Positions 32,036-41,431 of a DNA stretch of 64,000 nt are shown in pieces. The notes under the pieces were generated by a model, which did not search any database, was not told where the DNA came from, and was given only the letters and a program-made list of their open reading frames with translations. The position numbers and the translations under genes are program-made. Origin of the DNA: Pirellula sp. (lineage in GTDB: Bacteria; Planctomycetota; Planctomycetia; Pirellulales; PNKZ01). Each line of letters begins with the position of its first letter. Positions within the stretch are counted from its first letter, which is position 1. Location: the NCBI GenBank assembly GCA_013822735.1, contig PNKZ01000008.1:150526-214525 (forward strand). The letters run 5' to 3'.

Positions 32036-32806
32036 ATGGCTGTCAACCGAAAAAACAAAAAGTCGAAGAGTTCTTCTACCGCCGCAGGCCGCTCCGGGGC
32101 CAAACTTCCGACCGACGACTTGGCCGGGATCGCGCACGCCGCCGACCACGACGGATCGACCGGCAACGGCGAACAAACGCTGGTCGACGGCGTTTACGAA
32201 CGCATCCTGCTGCGGATCATCCAGGGAAAACTCCATAGCGGGCAAGAGCTCAAGAGCACGATCTTGGCTCAAGAGCTCGGCGTCAGCCGCACGCCGGTCG
32301 TGCAGGCCCTGCAACGCTTGGCGGCCGACGGCATCGTCAACCTGGAGCTCAACAAAAGGGCCGTGGTGCGGCCAGGTGCGGAGAATTGGCTCGTCGAGAT
32401 TCATCAACTCCGCGAACTCTTGGAACCTCCGGCCGCAGCGCTCGCGGCGCAGAATATGCCCGACGACCAACTGGCGCGGCTCCGCGAGTTGGCGGAGGCG
32501 GCCTCCGATCGCAACAAGGCCGGCTGGAACGACACCGTACGTCGCTTCGATTTCGCCTTGCACTTGGCCATTGCCGACCACACCGGCAACATGGCGCTGC
32601 GCGAAGCCATTCGCAAGTGCTGGAGCTACAAACGGCTCTCGTATATGGCGGTGGAAGACCATCCTGACCAGTTCGCCAAAGCGTATGACGAACATCTTGC
32701 AATCGTCCGCGCGCTCGAATCGCGTGATTCGCAAACGGCCAGCGCGGCGATGCTGTTCCACCTCCGCTCGGCGGCGGTGATGCGCACGGAACGACGGATC
32801 GTCTAG
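32036..32806 (+). CDS. GntR/FadR-family transcriptional regulator
   Basis: 256 residues. A Lys/Ser-rich start of about 40 residues precedes the winged helix (about 50-115: VYERILLRIIQGKLHSGQEL, then AQELGVSRTPVVQALQRLAA). The FCD ligand-binding helical domain follows (about 125-250), with metal-binding-type positions in DFALHLAIADHTGN and DEHLAIVRALES. Such regulators sense acids or sugar derivatives. It lies between a divergent oxidoreductase-aminotransferase operon and a downstream sugar isomerase-like gene, with matching operator-like sites on both sides of the intergenic region. Confidence 0.92.
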   Translation: MAVNRKNKKSKSSSTAAGRSGAKLPTDDLAGIAHAADHDGSTGNGEQTLVDGVYERILLRIIQGKLHSGQELKSTILAQELGVSRTPVVQALQRLAADGIVNLELNKRAVVRPGAENWLVEIHQLRELLEPPAAALAAQNMPDDQLARLRELAEAASDRNKAGWNDTVRRFDFALHLAIADHTGNMALREAIRKCWSYKRLSYMAVEDHPDQFAKAYDEHLAIVRALESRDSQTASAAMLFHLRSAAVMRTERRIV

Positions 32807-32949
32807 CCGGGAGAATACGGCAGTTCCCACCCTGGCGGCCACTTGCGAAGCACGCGAATCGCAAGCACAATGACCGCTCGTTTTCCACGGCGTCGCACGC
32901 TTTCGACGCCCGTCTCTTCATCCATCGCAGCCTCCGCGACGAGCACAAC

Positions 32950-33963
<1,014 letters not shown>

Positions 33964-33986
33964 GAGAAGCCGCTTACGGCAACGAA

Positions 33987-36900
33987 CTAGTCGTTCGACT
34001 TCTCGGCCCCGTCGCGTAGCTTCGCAGCCGAGCGTTGGAGAACGTCGTCGAGCGAGCGCGTGGTCTTCTTGGCCGAACTCCTCAGCCGAAGCGACTTGGA
34101 CGCGAAGAACAGCATCGTCGCCAACCCGCCGACGGCGACCGGTAGCGCATGCGGGTAGCCAAGCAAGGTCGCCCCGCAAGCCGCGAGACTGATCAGTCCG
34201 GTGCCGGCGGCCACGAAGCCTTTCCAACGCGACGCTTTTTCGCTCGTCTTGATTTGATGGTTCGCCACAGCCGCCCGAGCGTTGACGTTGCACAACTCAC
34301 GCAGGGCGGAAAGATCGGTGGTCCGTTCCGCCGCGACGCTGCGGGCTTTGAATTCGGCGGCCTGCAGCGGTGCTTGCGGAGCCTTCTCCACCGGCTTCGG
34401 CGCGGGTGCGGCCATGGTCGGCCGAGTCGGCGTGGAAATATGGCCGATCGACGACGAGGGAGGCGGCGTGGAGTTCGCCGCCATCTCGCTATTGCGCACG
34501 CCGAGGCGTTGGAATAGTTGGGCCATGTAATCGTTCAAGCCATCTTCTTCGCTGTGTTCTCCGTGCGCGGCGGCCGCGGGAACGGGCGCGGGCTTGGCAA
34601 CCGGAGCAGGGGCCGGCATAGGCGACGACACCTGGCTCGGCACAGCAGACGGGGCGTCGTCATCAAGCACCGCAGCCAATCCCAGCCGACGCAGAACGTC
34701 GGCGGCGCTCTCACTGCCGGCGGAGGTTGCCGACGGAACAACTTCCGCTTCCTCTTCGTGTTCGGCTTCCACTTCTTCGGCGACTAACGTAGTTTCGTCG
34801 GCCTCACAGCTCGAATCCGTTGCGTCGTCGCCAAGAATCGACGTCGATTCGTTCCGCGATTCGTCCTGTTCGTCAGCCATGTCGCCGGCGTCATCACTTG
34901 CCGCGTCTTCCGACTCCACCAGACTAGGTACGGCGGCAGACGGCTCGATCATGAGCGGTTCTTCCGCTGCGAGCAGCTCCGACTTCGGCGCTTCGGGACC
35001 GGGGGATGCGTCGACAATCGCGGGCCGCGTTGCCAATTCTTCGCTACGGCGATCCAACACCTGTTCGCGAGCGATCAGTTCGTTCCAGTGTCGCTTCAGC
35101 GCTTCGCAACGCTCGGCGGCTTCGGCGGCCCGTTGTTCGATTTCGGTCCGGCGCGCGGCCAAAGCGTTCTGTTGTTCCGCGATCTTGGCGGCGTTCTCGG
35201 CCAGTTGCGACGACTTGGCGTCGACGTCGCCGGCGCGGCGGTCGAGCAATTCCGCCTGGGCGGCAAGCTCCGCAGCCCGAGCCTCCGCGGCGGCGGCCCG
35301 TTCCTCTGCAGCGGCGGCTTGGGCGGCGATCGCCGCGGCGGCGGCATGCACTTCCGCTTCTTGCGTTTGCAACGCGACGGTCCGGCTTTCGAGTTCTGCG
35401 GCCAGCGCTTCGATTTCTTGACGGCGCGTTTCCAGCAATGCATCCGTCGCCGAATCGGTCGACGCCGAAGTCTCGGGAGACGCTGCCACCATCGCGGCAG
35501 CCGCTTCCGCGGCCTTCTGCATTTCCACTTCCCAAGCGGCACGTTTCGCCGCGAGCGATTGCCCCTGAACGGCCAACTCTTGTTTCTGCGTCAGCAGTTC
35601 TTGCTTTTGGGCCTGAAGCTCTTGCTTCTGGGTTTGGAGCTCTTGCTTTTGGGCCTGCAACTCTTGCTCGCGTGCGGCAAGTTCCTGATTCCGCTTCGAC
35701 AACAATTGTTCGCCGGCCTCGACCTCCGCTGAACGTTCAACCAAGGCACGTTCTGCAGCGAGGCGCGTCGCATCATGTCGGGCCAGGGCCTCTTCGCGGC
35801 CGGTCCAAGCTTGCTCGCGCTCGTTTAGGAGCGCCCGGCGACGTTCCAAGTCGGCGGCCTCGCGCGCTAACGCGGCTTCACGATCGGCCGCGCTTTGATC
35901 GCGGGCCGTGATCGTCGAAGCTTGTTGCGTCGACATCCGGGCGATATTGGCCTCGCGCACGGTCAGTTCGGCGGCCAACGCGCCCAGTTCGGCGGTGCGG
36001 CCGGTGATTTCGTTACGGCTCTGTTGCAACTCGGCCAGGGCCTGCGTCAGTTGTTCCTCGCGCGATTCCAAATCGCAGATGCGGGCCGCATCGCGCGCCA
36101 TCCGCTCGGCATGCGCTTGCGATTGTTGTTCGAGTTCCGCGGCGCGGCGAGTCAGGTCGGCATCGACCGCTTGAAGCCGCGCAGCTTCCGTTTGAGCGTT
36201 CGCGACTTGAGCCGCCGCTGATGCCAATTGTTCTTGGAGCCGCGCTTCGGCGGCGGCGAGTTCGGCGCGGCGTTGCGCGAGCGCTTCTTGAGCCGCTTCG
36301 CGGTCTTGGCTCGATTGCTTGGCGAGCGTGCGCATGCGCTCCGCTTGCTCCAGGAGCAGCTTTTCTTCCGCAGCCAGCGTCCCGCGACGGCGATCGCTTT
36401 CCTCCAAGCGGGTCTGCACTTCGCGCTGGAGCGTCTCTAAACGAGCGCGTTCGAGCGAGAGTTGGGCCTGTTCTTCGGTTTGCAGCCGTCGGCGCCCTTC
36501 GGCCTCGGCCAGCCGCATCTGATACTTGCGGAGCTTCGCCACGGCGGCGCGCAACCGGCGGCGTCCTTGGCGGTTGGCTAAATCGAGTCGCCCCTTCAAA
36601 TCGCCGACACGGTCTCGATCGGCTTGCAGTTCCTTGCCGAATCGCTTGAACGCGCCCAACGCTTCCTGCAGCTTCTTGCCGGGGAGTTCGACGACTTGCA
36701 ATTCGATGGGACCGACCGACAGCCGGTCGCCGGCGGCCAACGGCAGGTCGTCGAACGTGCGATCGTTGAGCAGCGTGGCATCGCTCCAACGTCGCACCAC
36801 CGAACGTCCGCGACCGTGCAGAATCACGCAATGCACCGGTTGCACTTCCGGCCCATGCAGCCGCAATGTGCAAAACGGAGCGGAGCCGATCGTGCACTTG

Positions 36901-37079
36901 GCCGACGACAACCGCACGAGGCGACCGCATTGCGGGCCGGCGGTAATGCGCAGCACAAACTCGCCGTCGAGTCGCCCCAAGAGCGAGAGATCGTCGTCGC
37001 GCGTCGGCGACATGGCCGCGGCCGACGTCGTCGTCGCGGTCTCGCCGGACGTCCACAGAGTTTTCAGGTCAGTGGTCAC
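33987..37079 (-). CDS. Degenerate FHA, long coiled-coil membrane protein
   Basis: 1030 residues. An FHA-like domain covers about 38-130 (LVLRITAGPQCGRLVRL to DRLSVGPIELQVVEL), but the phosphothreonine-binding Arg is replaced (IGSAPF) and the usual Ser-x-x-His reads VQPVHC, so it may no longer bind phosphopeptides. From about 140 to 690 the sequence is an almost unbroken Ala/Glu/Gln-rich coiled coil, including repeated QKQELQ units. An acidic linker (about 700-830) leads to a Pro-rich stretch and two membrane helices near 955-1000, ending in a basic tail. A cytoplasmic rod of perhaps 80 nm anchored in a membrane is implied. Candidate structural or morphogenesis protein; no family name is certain. 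Confidence 0.8.
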   Translation of the reverse strand: MTTDLKTLWTSGETATTTSAAAMSPTRDDDLSLLGRLDGEFVLRITAGPQCGRLVRLSSAKCTIGSAPFCTLRLHGPEVQPVHCVILHGRGRSVVRRWSDATLLNDRTFDDLPLAAGDRLSVGPIELQVVELPGKKLQEALGAFKRFGKELQADRDRVGDLKGRLDLANRQGRRRLRAAVAKLRKYQMRLAEAEGRRRLQTEEQAQLSLERARLETLQREVQTRLEESDRRRGTLAAEEKLLLEQAERMRTLAKQSSQDREAAQEALAQRRAELAAAEARLQEQLASAAAQVANAQTEAARLQAVDADLTRRAAELEQQSQAHAERMARDAARICDLESREEQLTQALAELQQSRNEITGRTAELGALAAELTVREANIARMSTQQASTITARDQSAADREAALAREAADLERRRALLNEREQAWTGREEALARHDATRLAAERALVERSAEVEAGEQLLSKRNQELAAREQELQAQKQELQTQKQELQAQKQELLTQKQELAVQGQSLAAKRAAWEVEMQKAAEAAAAMVAASPETSASTDSATDALLETRRQEIEALAAELESRTVALQTQEAEVHAAAAAIAAQAAAAEERAAAAEARAAELAAQAELLDRRAGDVDAKSSQLAENAAKIAEQQNALAARRTEIEQRAAEAAERCEALKRHWNELIAREQVLDRRSEELATRPAIVDASPGPEAPKSELLAAEEPLMIEPSAAVPSLVESEDAASDDAGDMADEQDESRNESTSILGDDATDSSCEADETTLVAEEVEAEHEEEAEVVPSATSAGSESAADVLRRLGLAAVLDDDAPSAVPSQVSSPMPAPAPVAKPAPVPAAAAHGEHSEEDGLNDYMAQLFQRLGVRNSEMAANSTPPPSSSIGHISTPTRPTMAAPAPKPVEKAPQAPLQAAEFKARSVAAERTTDLSALRELCNVNARAAVANHQIKTSEKASRWKGFVAAGTGLISLAACGATLLGYPHALPVAVGGLATMLFFASKSLRLRSSAKKTTRSLDDVLQRSAAKLRDGAEKSND
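35575..35670 (-). repeat. In-frame 21-bp heptad repeats in coiled coil
   Basis: Six to seven tandem copies of a 21-bp unit encode QKQELQA, QKQELQT, QKQELLT and variants. Each unit is one heptad of the coiled coil, so copy-number change alters rod length in exact heptads. Confidence 0.85.
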
Positions 37080-37694
37080 GTTGTCTACCTAGGGAAAGAG
37101 CTGCGTAGTGAAAGCATCTGGTCCGCTCGGAGCATGGGGTGCGCGCAGAACAGGCCAGGAGCATCTACCTCACAGTTGGGAGGGAGTCAAAATCGCTACA
37201 GCGCTTCTATTTCGCCCCAAACGAAGACTTTTGGCCTGCAGCGGCCGGTTATGACGTGTGGTCGCCCGAAGACATGCCGGCGAACCTTTCACACGGCTCG
37301 CCGTCGTTAAGCGGGGCAATATTTCCCGCTTGTGACAGTCGTAACGAACATTCCTTACAAAAAGGACTGCACCTTTGCGACGGTTATGACGATTTACGGA
37401 ACTATCGCTCGCTGTGTACCACTCAGCTTGCGGTGTAGGCCACGAAGTAGTGCGTGCCGCGCTCCGATTTGCGCCTCACGCGACGAGTCTTTGCCGAGCG
37501 GGAAGCATTCCCGCCGGTTCAGGTCGCCGCCGAAGGTTCCGAATGCGCGTCGCAACCCTTTGTGGGTAAGGGGGTTCGAATTCGAGCACCTTTGCTGCGG
37601 CGGAACGGATTTTCGAAAACCGTTCTTGCCCGACTGCGTACTATAGTTGGGACGCAACGGAGTTTCCGGCTCTACAGCTCCAACGGGTATCAAC
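37080..37694. other. 615-base region, no gene supported
   Basis: Between the divergent coiled-coil and DksA-like genes. A 99-codon plus-strand frame at 37139-37438 has no ribosome binding site or recognisable pattern and is not called. The stretch 37310-37430 is AT-rich and the likely place for promoters. GGGGTTCGAATTC at 37568 resembles a tRNA T-loop but no tRNA folds around it. Confidence 0.5.
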
Positions 37695-38264
37695 GTGGAT
37701 AACAAAAAGCGTTTGACGCAAAAACAACGCACGAAGAAACAGGCCGCCGGCCCGAAGCCGACGGCGAACGAAGCTCCGCGTGCGCGTGAGGAAAAACCGA
37801 CCATGGCCGGAAAAGACACTGCTGCGATCAAGATGCGCGAATTGCTGGAAATGCGTCGCGACGCCCTGCGCCAGGCACTGGCGGGCGATCTCAGCGGCCT
37901 CATGGAACTTCGCGAACAAACGGCGGGCGACACGATCGACCAGGCCTTGGATTCGGCCCATCACGAGTTGAATTCTCAGCTCGCGGAAGTCGAAAGCCGC
38001 GAATTAGCCAGTATCGAAAACGCTCTCGAGCGGATGCGCGTCGGACAATACGGCCTTTGCGAAGGCTGTGACAATAAGATCCCCTTCGCTCGCTTGAGTG
38101 CTTTGCCCTATGCCACGCTCTGCATCGAGTGCCAACGGGTCGCCGAACGCGACGGTACCGCGCCCGGGATGGAGTTTATGGATTGGGGACGATTGGTCGA
38201 CGGCGGCGGCGGCGGCAGCGACGATCTCACCTCGCTCAACGACATCGAAATCGATGTTTCTTGA
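37695..38264 (+). CDS. DksA/TraR-family zinc finger protein
   Basis: 189 residues if started at the GTG at 37695; an ATG at 37803 is a shorter alternative. A Lys/Gln-rich basic N-terminus is followed by the helical hairpin (MRELLEMRRDALRQALAGDL onward) and then the zinc finger CEGCDNKIPFARLSALPYA ending in CIEC. DksA-type proteins enter the RNA polymerase secondary channel and tune transcription with ppGpp; the tip acidic residues of true DksA are not obvious, so it may be a paralogue. The C-terminus carries a Gly-rich run and an acidic end. Confidence 0.88.
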   Translation: MDNKKRLTQKQRTKKQAAGPKPTANEAPRAREEKPTMAGKDTAAIKMRELLEMRRDALRQALAGDLSGLMELREQTAGDTIDQALDSAHHELNSQLAEVESRELASIENALERMRVGQYGLCEGCDNKIPFARLSALPYATLCIECQRVAERDGTAPGMEFMDWGRLVDGGGGGSDDLTSLNDIEIDVS

Positions 38265-38290
38265 TATACTGTTCTTTCGGAGCAACAATT

Positions 38291-38316
38291 CGTAAAGCGT
38301 GCAGGCGCGCTTTACG
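38291..38316. other. 9-bp perfect hairpin between DksA-like and protease genes
   Basis: CGTAAAGCG and CGCTTTACG pair around an eight-base loop, 26 bases after the DksA-like stop and 29 bases before the protease start. There is no T-run. It could be an mRNA processing or stability element. Confidence 0.6.
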
Positions 38317-38344
38317 CGTGCGAAAGCTTCGGGAGAGCGGGACC

Positions 38345-39592
38345 ATGATGCGGGCTGGACACTTAAATACATTACCGGCTCCTACGGGAGTCGATTACGG
38401 AAGGGCCGTCCTTGCGACGGCCCTCTTGTTTTGCGCCACCTTCATGTCGGCGCTGTTTGCGCCGATCGGATCGGCCTCGGCACAAACGCCTGCCGGGCAA
38501 GCCTCGGCCGGGCAAGAGTTCACGCATCCGCTCTATCGGCCGGAAGTGCGCGACCAACTCTATCAGCAGCTCTACCGCGACGTCGCCGAAGTCGAGAAGC
38601 ACGGCAACATTCTCAAGACGGTTGTGAAGCTCATCGGCCCGACGGTCGTGCACATCGAAGCGAAGCGCACCGAAGGGAGCCGCGTCTACGGGCGCAGCCG
38701 CACGGTCGAAGAAGCGGGCAGCGGCGTGATCCTGGAGCTCGATTCCAAAAAGTTCGTACTCACGAATCGCCACGTCGTCCGCGATGCGCCGATGGCCGAC
38801 ATTGATATCGGCTTGGCCGACGGCCGGACGATCCACCCCGATAAGGTGTGGGCCGACAAAGACACCGACGTCGCCGTGATGTCGGTCAGTGCGACGGGAC
38901 TCGTCGCCGCGCGATTGGGAGATAGCGAGAAGGTGGAGATCGGCGACTTTTGCGTCGCCGTCGGCAGCCCGTTCGGGTTGAGCCACTCGGTTACTTACGG
39001 CATCATCAGCGCCAAAGGACGTCGCGATCTGGAGCTCGGCGACGGCACCGTCCGCTTCCAAGATTTCTTGCAAACCGACGCCGCGATCAATCCCGGCAAC
39101 TCGGGCGGTCCGCTAATCAGCCTGCGCGGTGAGATTATCGGCATCAACACGGCCATTGCCAGCAACTCCGGCGGCAACGAAGGGATCGGCTTCAGCATCC
39201 CGATCAACATGGCGATGACCATTGCCAAGCAATTGATCGACCACGGCTCCGTCGTCCGCGCATTCCTCGGCGTAACGCTCGATTCGAAATTCAATTCCGA
39301 AACGGCCGAAAAACTCGGCCTGCCGCGCCGCATCGGGGCACATGTCATTCGCATCACGCCGGGCTCGCCGGCCGAAACGTCGGCGATTCAAGTGGGCGAC
39401 GTGATTCTCACCTTCAACGGCACGCCGATCGACGACGACAGCCATCTGGTGAATATCATCAGCCTCACGAAAGTCGGCACGCAGGTCCCGGTCGGCCTCT
39501 ACCGCGGCGGCAAGACCTTCGAACTCAAGACCGTGGTCGGCGACTACGACCAATTCCTCAAGGCGGTCGAAGCGCAGCGCACGCCGAAATAG
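38345..39592 (+). CDS. HtrA-like periplasmic serine protease
   Basis: 415 residues. The ATG is preceded by GGGAGAG; a signal peptide follows with core AVLATALLFCATFMSALFA and cleavage near ASAQ. The trypsin-like domain has His in VLTNRHVV near residue 143, Asp in DTDVAVM near 175 and Ser in NPGNSGGPLIS near 252, the complete triad. One PDZ domain (about 310-400, FLGVTLDSKFNSE and GSPAETSAIQVGDVILTFNG) follows. Degrades or refolds damaged envelope proteins. A terminator-like hairpin lies within its signal-peptide codons. Confidence 0.93.
   Translation: MMRAGHLNTLPAPTGVDYGRAVLATALLFCATFMSALFAPIGSASAQTPAGQASAGQEFTHPLYRPEVRDQLYQQLYRDVAEVEKHGNILKTVVKLIGPTVVHIEAKRTEGSRVYGRSRTVEEAGSGVILELDSKKFVLTNRHVVRDAPMADIDIGLADGRTIHPDKVWADKDTDVAVMSVSATGLVAARLGDSEKVEIGDFCVAVGSPFGLSHSVTYGIISAKGRRDLELGDGTVRFQDFLQTDAAINPGNSGGPLISLRGEIIGINTAIASNSGGNEGIGFSIPINMAMTIAKQLIDHGSVVRAFLGVTLDSKFNSETAEKLGLPRRIGAHVIRITPGSPAETSAIQVGDVILTFNGTPIDDDSHLVNIISLTKVGTQVPVGLYRGGKTFELKTVVGDYDQFLKAVEAQRTPK
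38402..38432 (+). promoter_or_regulatory. Terminator-like hairpin inside protease signal-peptide codons
   Basis: AGGGCCGTC-CTTGC-GACGGCCCT is a 9-bp perfect stem followed by CTTGTTTT, about 60 bases after the start codon of the protease. Translating ribosomes would melt it, so it could end transcription when translation initiation is poor. Confidence 0.5.
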
Positions 39593-39594
39593 TC

Positions 39595-39708
39595 GTCCGC
39601 CGCTCCGCGGCGGAAAGGGACGTGGCGCCGTCGAATACGCCGACCCTCGCCATCGGCCGTAAAGCCGCTTGTCCGTCACGGAGTGGCGGACCACGTTGGT
39701 CCGTCACT
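39595..39708. repeat. Palindromic repeats after protease gene
   Basis: GTCCGCCGCTCCGCGGCGGA (39595-39614) is related to the arms at 4242-4345. A second palindromic stretch around TGTCCGTCACGGAGTGGCGG and GGTCCGTCAC follows at 39670-39708. They fill the gap before the next gene. Confidence 0.75.
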
Positions 39709-39761
39709 ATACTGATGGGCGCCTTCGTATTTCCCTATTTCTTCATCGTTGAGGCAACACG

Positions 39762-40193
39762 ATGGACGCGATAGAAACGGCGTTGAAAGGGCTCGTTGAG
39801 GGCCGACATCCCGCGGAACTTACCATGCTCCGGATGACGGCCCACCTCGGGCCGATGCGAGGTTCGGAGAGTTTTGCCCTGCTGAGCGACGGTTCGGCGA
39901 AGTCCTGGGCCTTCGTTCCCTCGAAGGGCATCGGCAAGCAGGACCCGCACAAACTAGTCGGCACGGTCGACGCGGCGACGCTCGCCGAAGTCGCCGGCTT
40001 GCTGCTGGCGATCGGCGTGCAGCAACCACCCGCCGACCCGCCTCCTCCGGGCGGCGCGGAGGTCGAATTCGGGGTCTCGGTCGGCGACGCGAAGTCGTCG
40101 CTCCGCAAAGCGAGCTTCGCCATCAAGAACGACCCGGCTTGGCTGGCGGTCCACGCGAAGTTCGAGGCGCTCAAGAAAAGCTTCGTGACATAG
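39762..40193 (+). CDS. Hypothetical protein
   Basis: 143 residues starting at an ATG with TTGAGG seven bases upstream. No signal peptide or membrane segment. The middle reads as alternating strands and loops (TAHLGPMRGSESFALLSDGS, then AKSWAFVPSKGIGK), with a Pro-rich loop PPADPPPPGG before a short helical end. No family was recognised. A cruciform-like repeat follows directly and may end transcription. Confidence 0.7.
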   Translation: MDAIETALKGLVEGRHPAELTMLRMTAHLGPMRGSESFALLSDGSAKSWAFVPSKGIGKQDPHKLVGTVDAATLAEVAGLLLAIGVQQPPADPPPPGGAEVEFGVSVGDAKSSLRKASFAIKNDPAWLAVHAKFEALKKSFVT

Positions 40194-40201
40194 TTCAACT
40201 A

Positions 40202-40255
40202 TTTAGCCCGCCGTCGGCGACGGCGGGCGCCCCTGGTCGCCGACCAGGGGCTAAA
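40202..40255. repeat. Three-way-junction palindrome between converging genes
   Basis: The outer stem TTTAGC/GCTAAA (40202-40207 with 40250-40255) encloses two perfect hairpins: GCCCGCCGTC-GGC-GACGGCGGGC (40206-40228) and CCCCTGGTCG-C-CGACCAGGGG (40230-40250). The outer and inner stems share one or two bases. Likely to act as a terminator for both flanking genes. Confidence 0.85.
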
Positions 40256-40277
40256 CAAACAAACGCGTAGCGACCTG

Positions 40278-41228
40278 CTATCCCGCGGCTCGTTCCAGGC
40301 CGGTGAGCAGGGCGTCGATCACGCCGGAGACGTTCACGTCGACCGCTACGTCGACGTTCGGCGGCCCGTGCGGGACGTGGCGACGGTCGAATACCGTGCA
40401 GCCCGAGGTGAGTTCGCCGGCGATCTCGACGTCGACGATCGAGCGTTGCGTCGTAAAAAGTTCCGGATGCGTCACCGCCAGCAGGGCCACGGCGTCGTGT
40501 AGGCGCACCCCTTCGAGACCGAGCTGTTGTCGATACGAGCGGAACGAAAACGGCAGCACCTTTCGCAACAGCCGGCCGACCCGCGTTTCCACATCGGGCA
40601 GGCGCTCCAAGTGTCCAAAGTCGAACACCGGCTTGCCGAGCACGTCGAGCGGAATGATCGTCTTCGTGGCCCGGCAGCGCAGCACGTCGCGGGCCGCTTG
40701 CGGATCGAAATACATGTTGAACTCGGCCCACGGCGCCACATCCCCCGGCACAGCGTACGTTCCGCCGGAGATCACAAGCTGCCCGACCTGGCCGACGAGG
40801 GCCGGATCGCGGCGAATCGAGCGGGCCACGTTCGTAAGCGGCCCGAGCGTCAGTACGGTAAGCTGTTCGGCGGCCGTGCGAATCGTTTCTGTGAGCACCT
40901 TCTCGGAGGGGTGCCGCTGATGCAATTCGGCGACCTGAAAGCCGGCGTTGCCGAGACCGTCGGCGCCGTGCAGAAAGCCGAGCGTTTCAGCGGGTGCGGC
41001 GTCGGGCTCCACGGCGGCTCCCACGCGCGGCCAACGCGGCGGATCGAGCTGCTCGATGATGGCCTGCACGTTTCGCGTGGCCTGCTCGGCCGAGACGTTG
41101 CCGGCCACGGCCGTGACGGCGAGGACCTCGAGCGTCGGATCGAATAAGGCGAGTGCGAGCGCCACGGCCCCGTCGATGCAGGGGTCGATGTCGATGGCAA
41201 TTTTGCGAGCGGGGGTTTCGCCGACCAA
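40278..41228 (-). CDS. Nucleoside hydrolase family protein with altered calcium site
   Basis: 316 residues, the family's usual size, when started at a TTG that has AAGGA seven bases upstream; a longer frame to 41417 lacks such a site. Family landmarks: the N-terminal metal motif reads IDIDPCIDGAVALALAL, the middle TVLTLGPLTNVARS, EFNMYFDPQAARDVL, and the C-terminal LHDAVALLAV with the catalytic His-Asp. Nucleoside hydrolases split the N-glycosidic bond of ribonucleosides with calcium. Here the last Asp of the usual DTDPGxDD is Gly (residue 20) and the Gly of DPG is Cys, so calcium binding may be weakened or the protein may have another role. Divergent from trpD. Confidence 0.85.
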   Translation of the reverse strand: MVGETPARKIAIDIDPCIDGAVALALALFDPTLEVLAVTAVAGNVSAEQATRNVQAIIEQLDPPRWPRVGAAVEPDAAPAETLGFLHGADGLGNAGFQVAELHQRHPSEKVLTETIRTAAEQLTVLTLGPLTNVARSIRRDPALVGQVGQLVISGGTYAVPGDVAPWAEFNMYFDPQAARDVLRCRATKTIIPLDVLGKPVFDFGHLERLPDVETRVGRLLRKVLPFSFRSYRQQLGLEGVRLHDAVALLAVTHPELFTTQRSIVDVEIAGELTSGCTVFDRRHVPHGPPNVDVAVDVNVSGVIDALLTGLERAAG

Positions 41229-41431
41229 AACGGTTTCCTTTCCGACGATTCGCGAGAATCCGCAACCGCCGCGCGTGCGGCGATTGCTCTTGCTGGAAGC
41301 GATTGTAGAAGCCGCGGCACAAGGAGACAACGCCGCTAAGCCCCACTCGCCCCTAGGAAATGGGCCACGGCGGCGTTTACAATTTCCCTCTGCATCGCCT
41401 GACTTCGCCACCCGCATATCCGCCGACTTCG

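Noticed and set aside
37139..37438. 99-codon frame upstream of the DksA-like gene
   Set aside because: No ribosome binding site, no recognisable motif, and it lies in the expected divergent promoter region.
37555..37590. Possible tRNA T-arm (GGGGTTCGAATTC)
   Set aside because: The five-base T-stem does not close and no cloverleaf could be drawn on either strand.
41329..41377. Attenuator ahead of trpD
   Set aside because: A weak AACGCCG/CGGCGTT stem exists, but there is no Trp-rich leader frame and no T-run.
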